The notes beneath the pieces are model-generated. The model worked only from the letters and a program-made list of their open reading frames with translations. It did no database searches and was not told where the DNA came from. The translations under genes were made by a program, and so were the position numbers. DNA of 64,000 nt from Paraspadella gotoi (taxonomy: Eukaryota > Chaetognatha): positions 6,534,367-6,598,366 of the forward strand of contig CM119267.1 in the NCBI GenBank assembly GCA_051294375.1, written 5' to 3'. Shown here one piece after another: positions 38,485-49,469 of the stretch (positions within the stretch are counted from its first letter, which is position 1; every line of letters begins with the position of its first letter).

Positions 38485-39307
38485 ATTGAGGGAGAGTTTC
38501 CAACAAAGAATAAGGTAAGGGACATTGGTCAGATGTGAGGACAGCTGAAGGTAAGGAGAGGAAAGAAGTAAGTCTTTGAAAATGAAAAAGAGTGAGAGAG
38601 AGAGAGAGAGCAAGCAAAAATTTAAACAATACATTTAGCAATGTACAACAGGATAAAGTGCATTAATAATACTAAATATAAACTGAAATTAAATGTTAAC
38701 AACAGAAATAAATAAGTAGAATAAAGTGAATTTGAAATAGAAAATAAGTAGTGAGGGATAGATAAGTAAGAGAAAAGTGAAAGTAAGTAAAAAAAAGGCA
38801 AAAATGAGCTATGCCCCCCCCGGCCGGGCAATGGAGGACGTTGACGATAAGGTCGGGTCATTGGCCTGTCATAGGTTTGCGAGGGTATATATGTTGAGTT
38901 TGTCATGCTGGGATCCGGAAGAGATCATTTTTGAGCTCTTCTTTACTTACTTTCACTTTTCTTTACTTATCTATCCCTCACCACTTATTTTCTATTTACA
39001 ATTTCACTTTATTCTACTAACTTATTTATTTACTGTTGTTAACATTTAATTTCAGTTTATATTTAGATTATTTAATGCACTTTATCTCTGTTGTACATTG
39101 CTAAATGTATTGTTTAAATTTTTGCTTCTCTTCTCTCTCTCTCACTCTTTTTCATTTTTCAAAGACTTACTTCTTTCCTCTCCTTCCTTCAGCTGTCCTC
39201 ACATCTGACCACTGTCCTTACCTTATTCTTTTTTAAACTCTCCTCCATTTTTTCTCTCTCTCTCTCTCAAACTTACTTCACAGAGAATAAATATTGATTG
39301 TCAAAAG

Positions 39308-39348
39308 CACTGATGAAGGCTCTAAGAGAAAGAGCCGAAACATGTCTG
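39308..39348 (+). ncRNA. Hammerhead ribozyme-like core, right end
   Basis: CTGATGA at 39310-39316, stem II GGCTCT (39318-39323) with AGAGCC (39331-39336) and loop AAGAGAA, GAAA at 39337-39340, minimal stem III, then GTC at 39344-39346, the expected cleavage site. Stem I has only about two immediate pairs (CA with TG), so it would be weak or need dimerisation. Short stem III hammerheads are known from Penelope-like and other retroelements. Assignment rests on motif order only. Confidence 0.6.
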
Positions 39349-39405
39349 ACTAAATTGTGTCAATTAAATCGTTGTCAAAATAAAACTGTTTTTGTCCTAA
39401 TACCT

Positions 39406-40264
39406 CAAAAAACAACAAAAAGAGAGTATATACATAATTATATTGTAATAATGTAGTTTTCTTGCACCAATTGATAGCTTATTAAAAAAGATATATTTTT
39501 AAAAATATTTTCTTAAAAATAAAAAAGAAAGTTGTTTTACCAATTTGATAATGAAAATGGAAAAAAATATAAATGTGTAAAATTTCAATAGACATGTTAA
39601 TATTATTAGATTAATTAACTTTTTTAAATATTTTTTATTATACAGAACTATCAAAACAAATTAAAACATATTTATTAATTGTTTTTTAAAAAAATAGTTA
39701 TTAAAATGTTTATGCTCTCTTTTGCCTTATATTCAACTTTACAATGACGCATTAATCTCATTTGCATATTCGAGTCACTCGATTTATATTACTAACCTTT
39801 TGAGCATACTTGACCTACCGGCTGTGTATCTAATTTCCATTATATATGGTTCTGATCATATTTTGAAAGTTTTTTGAAAATCTGAATCTAGATTCAGGCA
39901 CTAATTTTAGCTAAAAAATAAATTTTTGACAGAAAAATTAAAACTGGGTTTTAATGAAATAAGTTTTAGCAAACAATGACGGAACTGCCCACGATCATTA
40001 GCGGTTATTAATTGATAAATTAATTTGATCCTAAATGTTTGTTTTTAAGTCTTTTCGTCACTTACCACGACGATGATGGGGACGACGACAATAATGCCGA
40101 TAAAGATTGACTTGATTGATTGATTAAATAATTAATTAATTAATAAATAAATTTATAGATTGAATAATTAATTAAGAGAAAAATAATTGATTGATTTAAT
40201 AATTAATTGATTTATTAATTTACTGATTTATTAATTTACTGATTAATTAATTATTGATTAATTA
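39406..40264. other. AT-rich stretch with ATTA-type low-complexity repeats
   Basis: No coding region. 39960-40110 matches 50110-50310 and 61260-61380 (CAAACAATG, GATCATTAG, TGTTTGTTTTTA and related blocks), a further dispersed repeat. 40110-40275 is an array of GATTGATTAATTAATTAA-like words. Confidence 0.55.
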
Positions 40265-41505
40265 ATTAACTAATTGAAAAGAGAAGAGATTAAAGTAAAA
40301 GGAAAGAGAGTATTGTTAACATAGAAATGAAGTTCTAGCATTCGAGGGATAAGATAAAGTAAACGAATAATGTGGTAAACAGAAACGAGATCAAACACTC
40401 GAGGACTTGCCCTCTCCCGGCCCGGGCAAACTTGGCAGTTGACGTTAGATAAGGTCCGGGTCATTGCCTGGTCAACGGTTGGCGCAGGGTATAGCTTATG
40501 TGAGTCTTGTCATGGCTGGATCGCCACACAGAAGGGCAATAGGGTCAGGAATAAGTAAGAAATCTGACAAGAGTCTTCCAAGCAAAAACTTGCTTTAACC
40601 AAAAATTAATATTGTAGTAGTCGTTATTTGTTTTTATTTGTTTTTTGTAGAAGCCTTCGGTTTTACCGTGACACGATATTGTAGCATAATGAAGCCTTTA
40701 ACGAAAATTCACTTTTGGACTATTCGCGCCATTCTCATCTGAGCAGAGAGAAGAGCGGATTACTTAGAGGTTCAGTTAGCTTCTTGCCCCTCTACATACA
40801 ATAATTTTTTTTCACTACTGGGAATTCACGGATGTATCACCCTTGGCACTGCAAATGAATATTATATACTAGAAAATTGACGCCTTTTTCGTTAAATAAT
40901 TTCACTCTTATTTATTCCTAGCAGATTCTGCTACTAAACGAAAGTTTAGTCATTTGTTAACAGACGATTATTATTTACGAGAAGAGGTATTGGACCCCAT
41001 GTTTCGACTCTTGTTTTTCCCGAGCTCTCATCAAGCATTTGATACAGTTGTATTTTTCACAATCATAGAAGTTGGGGATAGAGAAGAGACAAAGAGAGAG
41101 AGAGAGAGAGAGAAGGAGAGAGAGAGCTAGAGATTCCAACAAAGAATTGAGAAAAGGACACGTCGGTCCCAGAATTAGGGAAGGGGTGAAGGGGTGAAGG
41201 ACAGGAGAAAGGGAAAATAAGTTTGATTGGTTGAAAGGTGGTGGAAAAAAGAGAGCAGAGAGCGAGCACGCGAGAGACATGCCTCCATGTGCAAATGTAA
41301 CACATAAAAAAACAAAGAACATAGATAAATGAATCAGTAAACATAAAATGAATAATAACAAATAATAATAAATAAAGTTGATTTAACTAATGGAGTATAA
41401 GTGAATAGTGAAATGAAGAATAAGCTGGTGAGGGAATAGGTAAGTAAAAGGGATTTTTAGTTAAAATTAAGTTTAGGAAAGAAGCTCAAATTGAAGCTGG
41501 CCCCG
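40265..41505. mobile_element. Diverged relative(s) of the foldback element, ended by an N gap
   Basis: 40405-40515 matches the GC-rich centre of the 37714-39405 element (CCCGGCCCGGGCAA, GGTC(C)GGGTCATTG, CTTGTCATG(G)CTGGATC). 41020-41500 resembles its inner arm: (GA)n, TTCCAACAAAGAATT, a GTAAGTAAAA end and a run into GGCCCCG before the gap at 41506. On the minus strand at 41021-41063 a decayed ribozyme block reads TTGATGAGAGCTCG, then GAGTCGAAACATGGGGTCC. Confidence 0.6.
41021..41063 (-). ncRNA. Degenerate hammerhead-like core
   Basis: TTGATGA (first C changed to T), imperfect stem II (GAGCTC against GAGTC), GAAAC, then GGTC. It sits just outside the GA-rich arm, as in the 39308 copy. Probably inactive. 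Confidence 0.35.
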
Positions 41506-41530
41506 NNNNNNNNNNNNNNNNNNNNNNNNN
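41506..41530. other. Assembly gap, 25 N
   Basis: Run of 25 N at the GC-rich centre of a foldback element, a place where assemblers commonly fail. Confidence 0.95.
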
Positions 41531-41744
41531 TTAGACCGCAGAGATCCACGATCATCGCTTTAATTTGCTCCCACTCTCCTACTTATGATCACCTTTTTTA
41601 AACATAATAACAACAATACAGAATCGCCATATTTGATTCCGATAATCTTTTATCTATAAGTTAAGTTGCTTGTTCTTGTACTCTGGAGACCTAATGGTAC
41701 TGATCTCACGATGTAGTGTTCAACCGCCGCATCAAGCTAAGCCG

Positions 41745-42530
41745 GCAATAGGGTCAGGAAAAGTAAGAAAATCTGACAAAAGTCTCCAGCAAAAATTGCT
41801 TTAACCAAATAAAATTTAATATTAGTAGTCGTTATTTGTTTTATGTTTAGAAGCATTCGGTTATTACCTACACGAATGTAGCATAATGAGCCTTTAACGA
41901 AAATACTGGACTATTGCATTACTCATCTGAGCAAACCAAGAGCCATACTTAAGTTCAGTAGCTTCCATACTCTAGCAATAATTTTTTTTCTACTGGGTAC
42001 ATACGTGTATCAAACCTATGGCACGCAAATGAATATTGATACTATCTAGAAATTGACAAAGTTTTCGTAAATAATTTCCTCTTTATTTATCTAGGCAGAT
42101 TCGCATAAACGAAAGTTTAGTCATTTTGTTAACAGACGATTATTATTTTACGAAGAGTATTGGACCCCATGTTTGACTCTTGTTTTTCCGAGCTTCTCAC
42201 TCAAGCATGAATACAGTTGAATATTTTTCACATTATCATTAAAGATTAGGTCGGGCGATAGCAGTAGACGCACGATTCTCGCAGAACAGATTACCTGTGA
42301 GAGTATGATCGACCGCAGAGCACTGTGACCCGATGAGTACGGACGTAGACGAGAGAGAACTTCACAAAGAATTTGACCCGTGTAACAGGGCTCTCAGAAT
42401 TCAGGACAGCGCTGAAGGTCAAGAAACAGTGAGATACAAGGGGCACAGAATAAGATTGGATTTGAAAATGGCTGAAAATTCATAAGAGATAAGCTACTCT
42501 CAATAATGGCGCTTGCCCCCCCCGTTCTAT
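41745..42530. repeat. Corrupted duplicate of 40545-41480
   Basis: From GGCAATAGGGTCAGGA onward this repeats 40547-41250 in the same order, but with many 1-5 base deletions and substitutions, ending at GCGCTTGCCCCCCCCG. The error pattern looks like unpolished long-read sequence rather than natural divergence. Confidence 0.7.
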
Positions 42531-42892
42531 ATTTGAACTTGTTCATTGTAATAGACCATCAGCATCATCAACAAAGATTTTCAAAAAGATTTTTCAAAAG
42601 AGCAATCTTTTGCCAATATTCATGATAAATTTGGCTGCTTAATATGCAAGAATAATATGCTTAATTAATTTTTAATTATTAAAGAAGATATTTAAAAAAT
42701 ATGTTTGTATTTGTATCTATTTAAAATTGTAATATGATAAACAAGCAGTGGGTCAAGCTTTTTGTTTCAGTTAAACATAATGAAAAATGATTTTTTTTTC
42801 CACAGACAAAAAGGTAGACATCCAAACTGTTTATATTAAACTGAAAATAACTTTTAATTTATAATTTTACATATTTAAAATAACATTTTATC

Positions 42893-43281
42893 ATGCCATC
42901 GCAGGAGACTCAACCCTCACCAAAAGAGAAATCAAATATAAACCAGAACCGAAATCAAAACAGGATCGGAGGATCGGAGAAAATCCGCAGATTTCGAAAT
43001 ATCGGATCGTGATTGGTTGAGAGAATGGCATCGACCAATCAGTTTGCAGAAACAATACAATTGTAAAAATACCCCTTGCCTTAGATCCTCTTCTCTTGAT
43101 ATAAATAGACGTAGCTTTCCTTAGTTTCAGTAGAATTGATCTGGACTCCTGCGTGTGTCTCACCGTTATTGTTATTATTCTCAGAATAAATCACGTTCGA
43201 TTTCGTCTTAGAAATCCATGAGTTTTTCCTTCAATGTGTTGGCAGCAGTGAGATTCGAACCCACGCCTCCGAAGAGACTGG
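42893..43281 (+). mobile_element. LTR with poly(A) signal and tRNA-Leu-like primer binding site
   Basis: The promoter-like region has a TATA box (GATATAAATAG, about 43098-43108) downstream of GATTGGTTGA and CCAATCAG. AATAAA is at 43185-43190. The LTR ends near 43237 and is followed at 43240-43281 by TGGCAGCAGTGAGATTCGAA and on to CCGAAGAGACTGG, complementary to the 3' half of an animal tRNA-Leu (T arm plus variable arm). A second copy is at 58290-58612. A short Pro/Thr-rich frame follows (QMDPLHPPPPTPPPP), perhaps the truncated start of gag. No pol or second LTR is present, so this is a fragment. Confidence 0.65.
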
Positions 43282-43690
43282 TGAAGCCAACAACAACGAC
43301 CACGCCACCCCAAATGGACCCCTTACACCCTCCACCTCCGACTCCGCCCCCGCCGGGAAAAATATACCATATATACATATTTTTGCTAGTTTTTTACTCT
43401 AACTAAAAATACATGCAAATTTATGGAGTAAAAAAGCTTTATTGGTAATCAAAATGTAATTCAGTTTTACCTTTTTCCAAATCCAAAAGAAAAACAAAAA
43501 AATTCATATGCCTTCATTAAAATTTTTAACTCCAAAAACTGTTATACTTTTAACTAGGTTTTAAACAATTCTTGTCTTAACATTTTTGGATAAAATTTAT
43601 AGAAACTATTTCGTAGAAAAACTATTGTCAGACAAGTTGTCCGCATGATTAGGGCTTTAATTTGATACCTCGCCCCACCACTCCTATCTC
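43282..43690. other. Tail of the LTR fragment, then AT-rich sequence
   Basis: After the Pro-rich stub (to about 43365) the sequence changes abruptly to AT-rich DNA with no recognisable element. Confidence 0.4.
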
Positions 43691-44230
43691 TTTTCTTTTC
43701 AACAAGTTATGCAAAAAAAATAACTTTTTTCATCCGGAGAATTAAAGAATTTGAAGCCTACTGCGTATCAATCTTTGTTTAATAAAGCAAAAATTTCGGC
43801 AACCAGCGGAGTATCTCAATTATCCAAGTATGTATAATACCTAAATTTCAAAAAATAAAAACTAAAGAAAATTTTGTTATCATCTAGAGACATATCACTT
43901 TCAGTTGTACCGCCCATCGTCTCTACTCGTTTATGGCTTATGGTTTAAGAATTCAGAGAAAACAAAGTATCTAGTCCAAATTTCAACTTTTACACTGTAA
44001 TTTTACCTGTATCATTGGCTGGGCCCGAATCATATTTGCCATGTATTTGTCCAGCATAAACTGTCAGAAGGATGGCTTAGTTATTACAAATGGTCAGATA
44101 AATAAATTCCATGACCGATAATTTTTTTTGTGCACATGAAATTAAGCGTGATCTGTCTCTGCGTCTTAGTTAACTGATTAATTATTTGATTAATTAATAC
44201 ATCTTGCATTTACATTTAATGAGTAGAAAA
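43690..44230. repeat. Block duplicated at 45835-46360
   Basis: Shares AAAAATAACTTTTTTCATC, ATCATCTAGAGACATATCAC, CGTTTATGGCTTATGG and more with 45835-46360, in the same order and with scattered indels in both. On the minus strand it contains a broken version of the exon-like segment that reads open at about 46040-46165 (AGQIHGKYDSGPANDTG here). Confidence 0.65.
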
Positions 44231-44249
44231 AACATGAAGCATCAATCAA

Positions 44250-44924
44250 TGTCGGTGAACAGGTTTTCTGTGTTTTTTGGTTCATTAAACTCATCTCCAC
44301 TGGAGCACGAATCCGATCGAAACAATTCTTTCCGGGTGTCGGAGAACGTTTTTATTCAACGCAATCCACCGCTCTTCGCCTACCCCACATCAAACATTTC
44401 AAGTCTCAATCGTCCTCTCCACTCATGTTATAATTCGGTGTTCAAAATAATGAAATACCTATTTTTTTGTTCTTTTTATTCTCGATCATACATTAAAACT
44501 TATTTCCACTCGCTGACATAGTTCCGAATTGAGGATTTGCAAGATCGCCGAAATGTTTGCACCAATGATTTAAAGTGTGTGCCCCCGGACAATATTGAGC
44601 GAGGGCGGACCGACGGACCGACCAAAGTGGAAGTTATAGAGTCGGGAATCCTGCTGATACAGTCGCATCCGCGAACTAAAAAATTGAAAACAGTCTTTTT
44701 AAAAAACATTTTTTTGATGTCAGCCTTATAACTTTCAAACGCGTCTTGCCACGCTCGAGTTTATGTAGGAACTGCTGGCACCGCAATTGCCCTTGACTCA
44801 AATCTTCTTCCAAAAAAGCTTTGTGTTTTATTTTTTCTATATTGTAGCTGCTTTAGCCATCCCAAGATACGAGATTTTTTTTCGACTGGTGCGTGAAAAA
44901 GTGGCCTACTTTTTTTGTCGCCCT
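44250..44924. repeat. Repeat family E (AGTGGAAATGAGTTTAAA-type), inverted
   Basis: Contains the reverse complement of the unit recurring at 56750-58810 (TTTAAACTCATTTCCACT-like, GATTCCATCGAAAC-like) and the GGACGGACCGACCAAAGTG-type segment also seen at 46660-46800, 50690-51120 and 56460-56640. No coding evidence. Confidence 0.55.
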
Positions 44925-45246
44925 NNNNNNNNNNNNNNNNNNNNNNNNNNNNNNNNNNNNNNNNNNNNNNNNNNNNNNNNNNNNNNNNNNNNNNNNNNNN
45001 NNNNNNNNNNNNNNNNNNNNNNNNNNNNNNNNNNNNNNNNNNNNNNNNNNNNNNNNNNNNNNNNNNNNNNNNNNNNNNNNNNNNNNNNNNNNNNNNNNNN
45101 NNNNNNNNNNNNNNNNNNNNNNNNNNNNNNNNNNNNNNNNNNNNNNNNNNNNNNNNNNNNNNNNNNNNNNNNNNNNNNNNNNNNNNNNNNNNNNNNNNNN
45201 NNNNNNNNNNNNNNNNNNNNNNNNNNNNNNNNNNNNNNNNNNNNNN
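44925..45246. other. Assembly gap, 322 N
   Basis: Run of N. Any translated product across it is meaningless. Confidence 0.95.
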
Positions 45247-45316
45247 ATCTTTTAAATCGTTTCCTTAGATGCAGGACAGTAAGAAAAAACCTTTAATATT
45301 AAAAAAAATTAATTAC

Positions 45317-45824
45317 TTGAAATATCCTGAAGTTTCAGAAGTTTTAACAATATTCTTAATAAGTCCTTTACTACTGTTGTACAATTTATTCAATAAAAAT
45401 GGAGTTTTAAAATGTAAGGAAGCTGATGTGCTTATCAATTCAAGATTGCTTCCAATTTCAACACCAGCAGATGAAGCTGAAGTAATTTGAAGATATGTAG
45501 TTTCCGCGGAATAATCAAATATATTTATAACTTCTTTAAAATCGTAAATCCTAAAAAGATTTGAATACGTTATTTATCATAAAAAACTATATTCAACCAC
45601 GTAATACTACCTTGATTCCAAGTCAACCACAAAATCAAGCGTTGACACAAATGTTGAAGCACTGACAGTAAGTTTTTCATGCATATCCATTTGGACGAGT
45701 GGAGTTAGAGGATTAATATTGCGATTATTCAAATTCGTCCGAGTGCTGTTTAACAAATGCGAATACTCAGTAATAAGAGAAAGCAAAAGGGCGATATGAA
45801 GTTGCTGTATGCTACTTCATGTCN
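45317..45824 (-). CDS. Two exons of an unrecognised protein (copy 1)
   Basis: Minus-strand exon from the gap edge (45824) to 45611, then exon 45550-45317, joined with GT-AG signals in phase (LESR/IYDF). The first carries QLHIALLLSLITEYSHLLNS, NRNINPLTPLVQMDMHEKL and VSASTFVSTLDFVVDLESR; the second IYDFKEVINIFDYSAETTYL, SSAGVEIGSNLELISTSASL and HFKTPFLLNKLYNSSKGLI. It ends at a donor (CAA/GTAATT), or at TAA if unspliced. Alternating hydrophobic strands resemble beta-sheet regions of large lipid transfer proteins (apolipophorin/vitellogenin type), but I see no diagnostic motif. A noisier copy is at 49470-50095. Confidence 0.55.
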
Positions 45825-45834
45825 NNNNNNNNNA
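45825..45834. other. Assembly gap, 10 N
   Basis: A 10-N join between two blocks, each of which has a second copy elsewhere in the window, consistent with a scaffolding or patching join. Confidence 0.9.
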
Positions 45835-46039
45835 AAAATAACTTTTTTTCATCGGAGAATTAAGGATTTGAACTACGCAGTATAAATCTTTGTTAAACAA
45901 AAATTTCGGCAAAGCGGGAGTATCTCAATTTATCCTAGTTGTATAATACCTAAATTTCAAAATAAAAACTAAAGAAAATTTTGTTATCATCTAGAGACAT
46001 ATCACTTTCAGTTGTACCCATCGTCTTACTCGTTTATGG

Positions 46040-46165
46040 CTTATGGTTTAAGAATTCAGAGAAACAAAGTATCTAGTCCAAATTTCAACTTTTACACTGT
46101 ATTTTACTGTATCATTCTGGGCCGAATCATATTTTGCATGTATTTGTCCAGCATAACTGTCAGGA
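46040..46165 (-). CDS. Exon-like segment of the same unrecognised gene
   Basis: On the minus strand this reads SLPDSYAGQIHAKYDSAQN then DTVKYSVKVEIWTRYF, with the alternating pattern of beta strands. The duplicate block at 43980-44090 has the same segment with indels that break the frame. Splice edges are unclear because both copies appear error-prone. Probably part of the same minus-strand gene as 45317-45824. Confidence 0.4.
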
Positions 46166-46359
46166 AGGGATGGCTTGTTATTACAAATGGTCAGATAAAA
46201 TAAATTCAATGACCGATAATTTTTTTTGTGCACATGAAATTAAGCGTGATCTGTCTCTGCGTCTTAGTTAACTGATTAATTATTTGATTAATTAATACAT
46301 CTTGCATTTACATTTAATATAAAAAAAAGAAGCATAATCAATTCGTGAAACAGGTTTTT

Positions 46360-47440
46360 GTTTTTTTTCATTAAACTCATTTCCACTGAGACGATTCCAT
46401 CGAAACTTGATTTCCAGCTTAATCACACGCTTTCCTACCCACATACAAAATTTCAAGTCAATCGTCCCTTCCACTCATGAATAATTGGTGTTCAAATAAT
46501 GAAATATATTTTTTGTTTTTTCCATTTAAACTTATTTCCACTCGCGCGATTCCATCGAAACTAATCGAGCACAATCTCACACTTCGCTACCCACACAAAA
46601 AAATTTATTCCAATCCATCCATCCAATCTCGAGTAATTGGAGTTTTATGCTAAGGTAGGACGGATGGATGGACAGACAGACATCGTTTTTTTGCATAATT
46701 TATCATAATTCGATGTTCTGACATATATGTGAATGCCCTACAAGATTAAGGAGGCATATCGACGGACAGACAAAGTAAATTATAGAATCGGAATCTGCTG
46801 ATAAGCAGATTCGACTAAAAAAAAATAAATTAATTTTTGCAAATACATTCTTATATGCAAAATTGCTTATTCACTAATACACTATATGGTATACAGTTGT
46901 CCCAATGGTACTGGTCCTGTAATAAAACTTACTGCCTCCTATACCAATTCGAAAAATTTTAAATCAGTATCATTACAATAGTTCTTTTTTTTCCGACCCA
47001 AGTTTTTTCAACCCGAAATCCCACGTTAGTACCGATTTGTCTGTCAAGCTATTAATGGCACCGCAAATTCGATCCTTGGAAAAAAACCCACGGGATCAAA
47101 AGCGCCAAAGTCACGTACTTCCGGTTATCCAATTTTTGTTTCGTTGAAATTTTTTTCAATAGACAAATTAAAAGACGAAAATAGTTTAAAATAGTAAGAA
47201 TTAATAGTAATATAAGAGAAAAAAAATAAAATATTTAATTGGTAAAAATAATTAGAAAAACCTTAAGAATCAATGTACAACGATAATAATGATGAATTAC
47301 TTTTGTTTAGCTTATGTTTTTATTTATACATCCTAGCGAGTTATAACGAATTTTAATTATTTATAAAAATTATATTTAATTTGAATTTAAATTTATTTTT
47401 AATATCTATATTCTTATACGGCACAGTCCAATATGAGTAG
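46360..47440. repeat. Repeat family E copies and AT-rich sequence
   Basis: 46360-46640 carries two inverted copies of the TTTAAACTCATTTCCACT/GATTCCATCGAAAC unit, and 46660-46800 the GGACGGATGGATGGACAGACAG segment. 46830-47440 is AT-rich without recognised content. Confidence 0.5.
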
Positions 47441-48440
47441 AAAACCAATATCAGCTGATTTCGGAATTGCAACGCATTGGACAATCCGTCCTCCTCCATG
47501 CAGCCACCAACCGGGGAAAGCTATGATTGAACTTTACATGGAGTGTATAACTCTGCCAAGATTGGGCAGAAGAAAAAAAGCAACAACGCAAGTGCTTAGA
47601 ACCTATTGATACTGTGGCGAAGGTGACGAAACGATTCCACTTCATGCATCAAAGACGGTCAAATTGAAAAATTGAATAATTCCTGAAGATTTCAAAGTCG
47701 TCCGAAAAGTCGATGAAAGTCGCCGAAATATACAATGGCAGTTATTTCAGTATTTGAATATTCTAAGAAACATTATAAATATTAAATTTTTTTAGCAATA
47801 ATTTCATTATGCGATGAGGGAATTCCATATTTTGACATCTCGCTGAGGACGCTATTGATATCGTTCTCAGACTTAACAAAATCCCAAGAAAGATCGAGAA
47901 GAGGACCCGAATTCCTACGGCGCCTTACGCGCAATGATCAATGTTGCATCTTGGCAACTTGATATCAAGCGGCTCAGAATTTAAACAAGATGCAAAGCGT
48001 CATTGAGCACCAAGCAAAGGAGAGAAAAGAAGCAAAGCCGTAAAACAGTATATATTCTTAAATAACAAGCACATAGCATAATTGTGTAATTAACTTTAAA
48101 TGTCATTACTAATGATAATTCATAAGGATGACAACGCACTGTTTGTCAGCAGATCATTTGCGATATTGACCTCCATCTGTCGCTAAAAGAAACTGATCCT
48201 ACTTGCAACAATAGACAAAAAAGAGCTAAACTTCCTGAGGATATATAGAACATCGTTTTAAAAGCAAAAGAGCTGGACAATTCGTATTGATCTTCATACC
48301 GACTACTAACAAAGTCCGTTATCTCGCACTGGCTTCTGATAAGGTTGATGACACAACGAAGCGCCATGTTGTTGACTTAAATTATTTCGTCGTTCACATG
48401 ATGTTGGGCAAGCCTGCTGCCCGAAGTCTACTCTAGGATA
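47440..48440. other. GC-richer islands, possible decayed coding remnants
   Basis: 47450-47650, 47840-48040 and 48130-48370 are richer in GC than their surroundings. Short open pieces exist, for example plus-strand EDAIDIVLRLNKIPRKIEKR near 47850, but each is broken within about 60 codons. I cannot name a family. They may be relics of a transposon or gene. Confidence 0.3.
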
Positions 48441-48493
48441 CTTAATAATTTTATTAACATGAGTCCTGCTCTTTTTAGTACACACTTAATATT

Positions 48494-48694
48494 TTATATT
48501 AACAGTAAAATATATATGAAGACATCAATCTTCTTTTTAGTTAATGTAAAGTTGAGCCGGCTTTCTTTCAAAATTCCTCGTAAAGAATTGGAGTCGACGA
48601 GTCTTACAAACTGTTCTGCTTTCTTGTCAAACGGATTTTTCGATGTGAAGATCTGCGAAAGAGGATTAAATTTACTTCGGACTTTCACGCGCAT
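48494..48694 (-). other. Short coding-like segment, unknown
   Basis: A minus-strand frame of 66 codons contains FTSKNPFDKKAEQFVRLVDS and NSLRGILKESRLNFTLTKK, amphipathic and of normal composition. It could be one exon of the surrounding minus-strand gene or a transposase relic. No splice pattern was settled. Confidence 0.3.
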
Positions 48695-48700
48695 ACACGC

Positions 48701-48713
<13 letters not shown>

Positions 48714-48741
<28 letters not shown>
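48714..48741. repeat. 28-nt T homopolymer
   Basis: T28 on the plus strand, equal to A28 on the minus. It could be the poly(A) tail of a minus-strand retroposon lying at higher coordinates, but no target duplication was identified. Confidence 0.7.
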
Positions 48742-48745
<4 letters not shown>

Positions 48746-49469
48746 GAGCAACAACTAGCCGCAGAATGCTCAAGGGATAGAAAGCACTTTGTGTATTATA
48801 TAGTTGCTATTTTTTCTCTTTAAAGTGACAATTGAGCTATTGCTAAACTTTTTGAAAATTACGTTCAATAATTGTGGATGAATCGTTCTGTTTTTTTAAT
48901 TTGATAACTTTGAAAAATGCATTTGAACTGCGGAAAAACCGGAGTATTATTCTAGTATTATGGTTTGACATAAATAGGAATGTTCGTGTTTATCTTATCT
49001 TTCTGAGAAGTAAGTATTAAAAAGTGTAGGTAAAATATATTTTCTTCTTTGAAAATATTAAATAACTTCCCATAATAAATCACCTTCGAACCCCCTATAT
49101 TTTGACGCTCGTGGCACTTTGACGCTCTTGATCCCCCGTACTGCATTTTTAAAAAAATGAAATGCAACATCGAAAGACCTCGATAGACGAATCGTAGACT
49201 ACTTCATTTTGGGTCAAAAGATTTTGGTCGTGGCAAGAGTTCTAATGTACAAGGTATGTACCATTTTATATAAATTTAAAGATGAAACCTAATAAACTCC
49301 TGTAAGTATTACATAAAGTAATCGGTAAAAAAATTTTGGAGTGATTTCTTTAAAAAAATTTTAGATTATATATCTTTAATTTTTAACAAATATCATTATA
49401 ATATGATTTAATAATCTTTTAAATCTTTCCTTAGATGCAGACAGTAAGAAAAAACCTTTAATATTAAAA

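Larger units (their letters stand above)
37714..39405. mobile_element. Foldback element with ribozyme-like cores near both ends
   Basis: Outer ends are inverted: GTATTAGGACAAAAACAG at 37714 and its complement ending near 39403. Just inside, each end has the same hammerhead-like block in inverted orientation. Long inner arms (38401-38805 and 38930-39316, about 400 bp each and rich in GA or CT tracts) are reverse complements with modest divergence. A GC-rich centre of about 120 bp (38806-38925) includes GCCCCCCCCGGCCGGGCAA. A hAT-like MITE interrupts the left end; without it the element is about 1.1 kb. No coding frame. Diverged relatives lie at 40265-41505 and 41745-42530. Confidence 0.75.

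Noticed and set aside
38405-39049. Leu/Ser-rich frames on both strands
   Set aside because: They come from the GA/CT-rich arms of the foldback element.
43240-43281. A tRNA-Leu gene on the minus strand
   Set aside because: Only the 3' half is present, with no D arm or anticodon arm, and it directly follows an LTR with TATA and poly(A) signals. A primer binding site explains it better.
44787-45296. Long frame crossing the N run
   Set aside because: Almost all residues are from N; it is an artefact. The same holds for the frames at 51571-52037.
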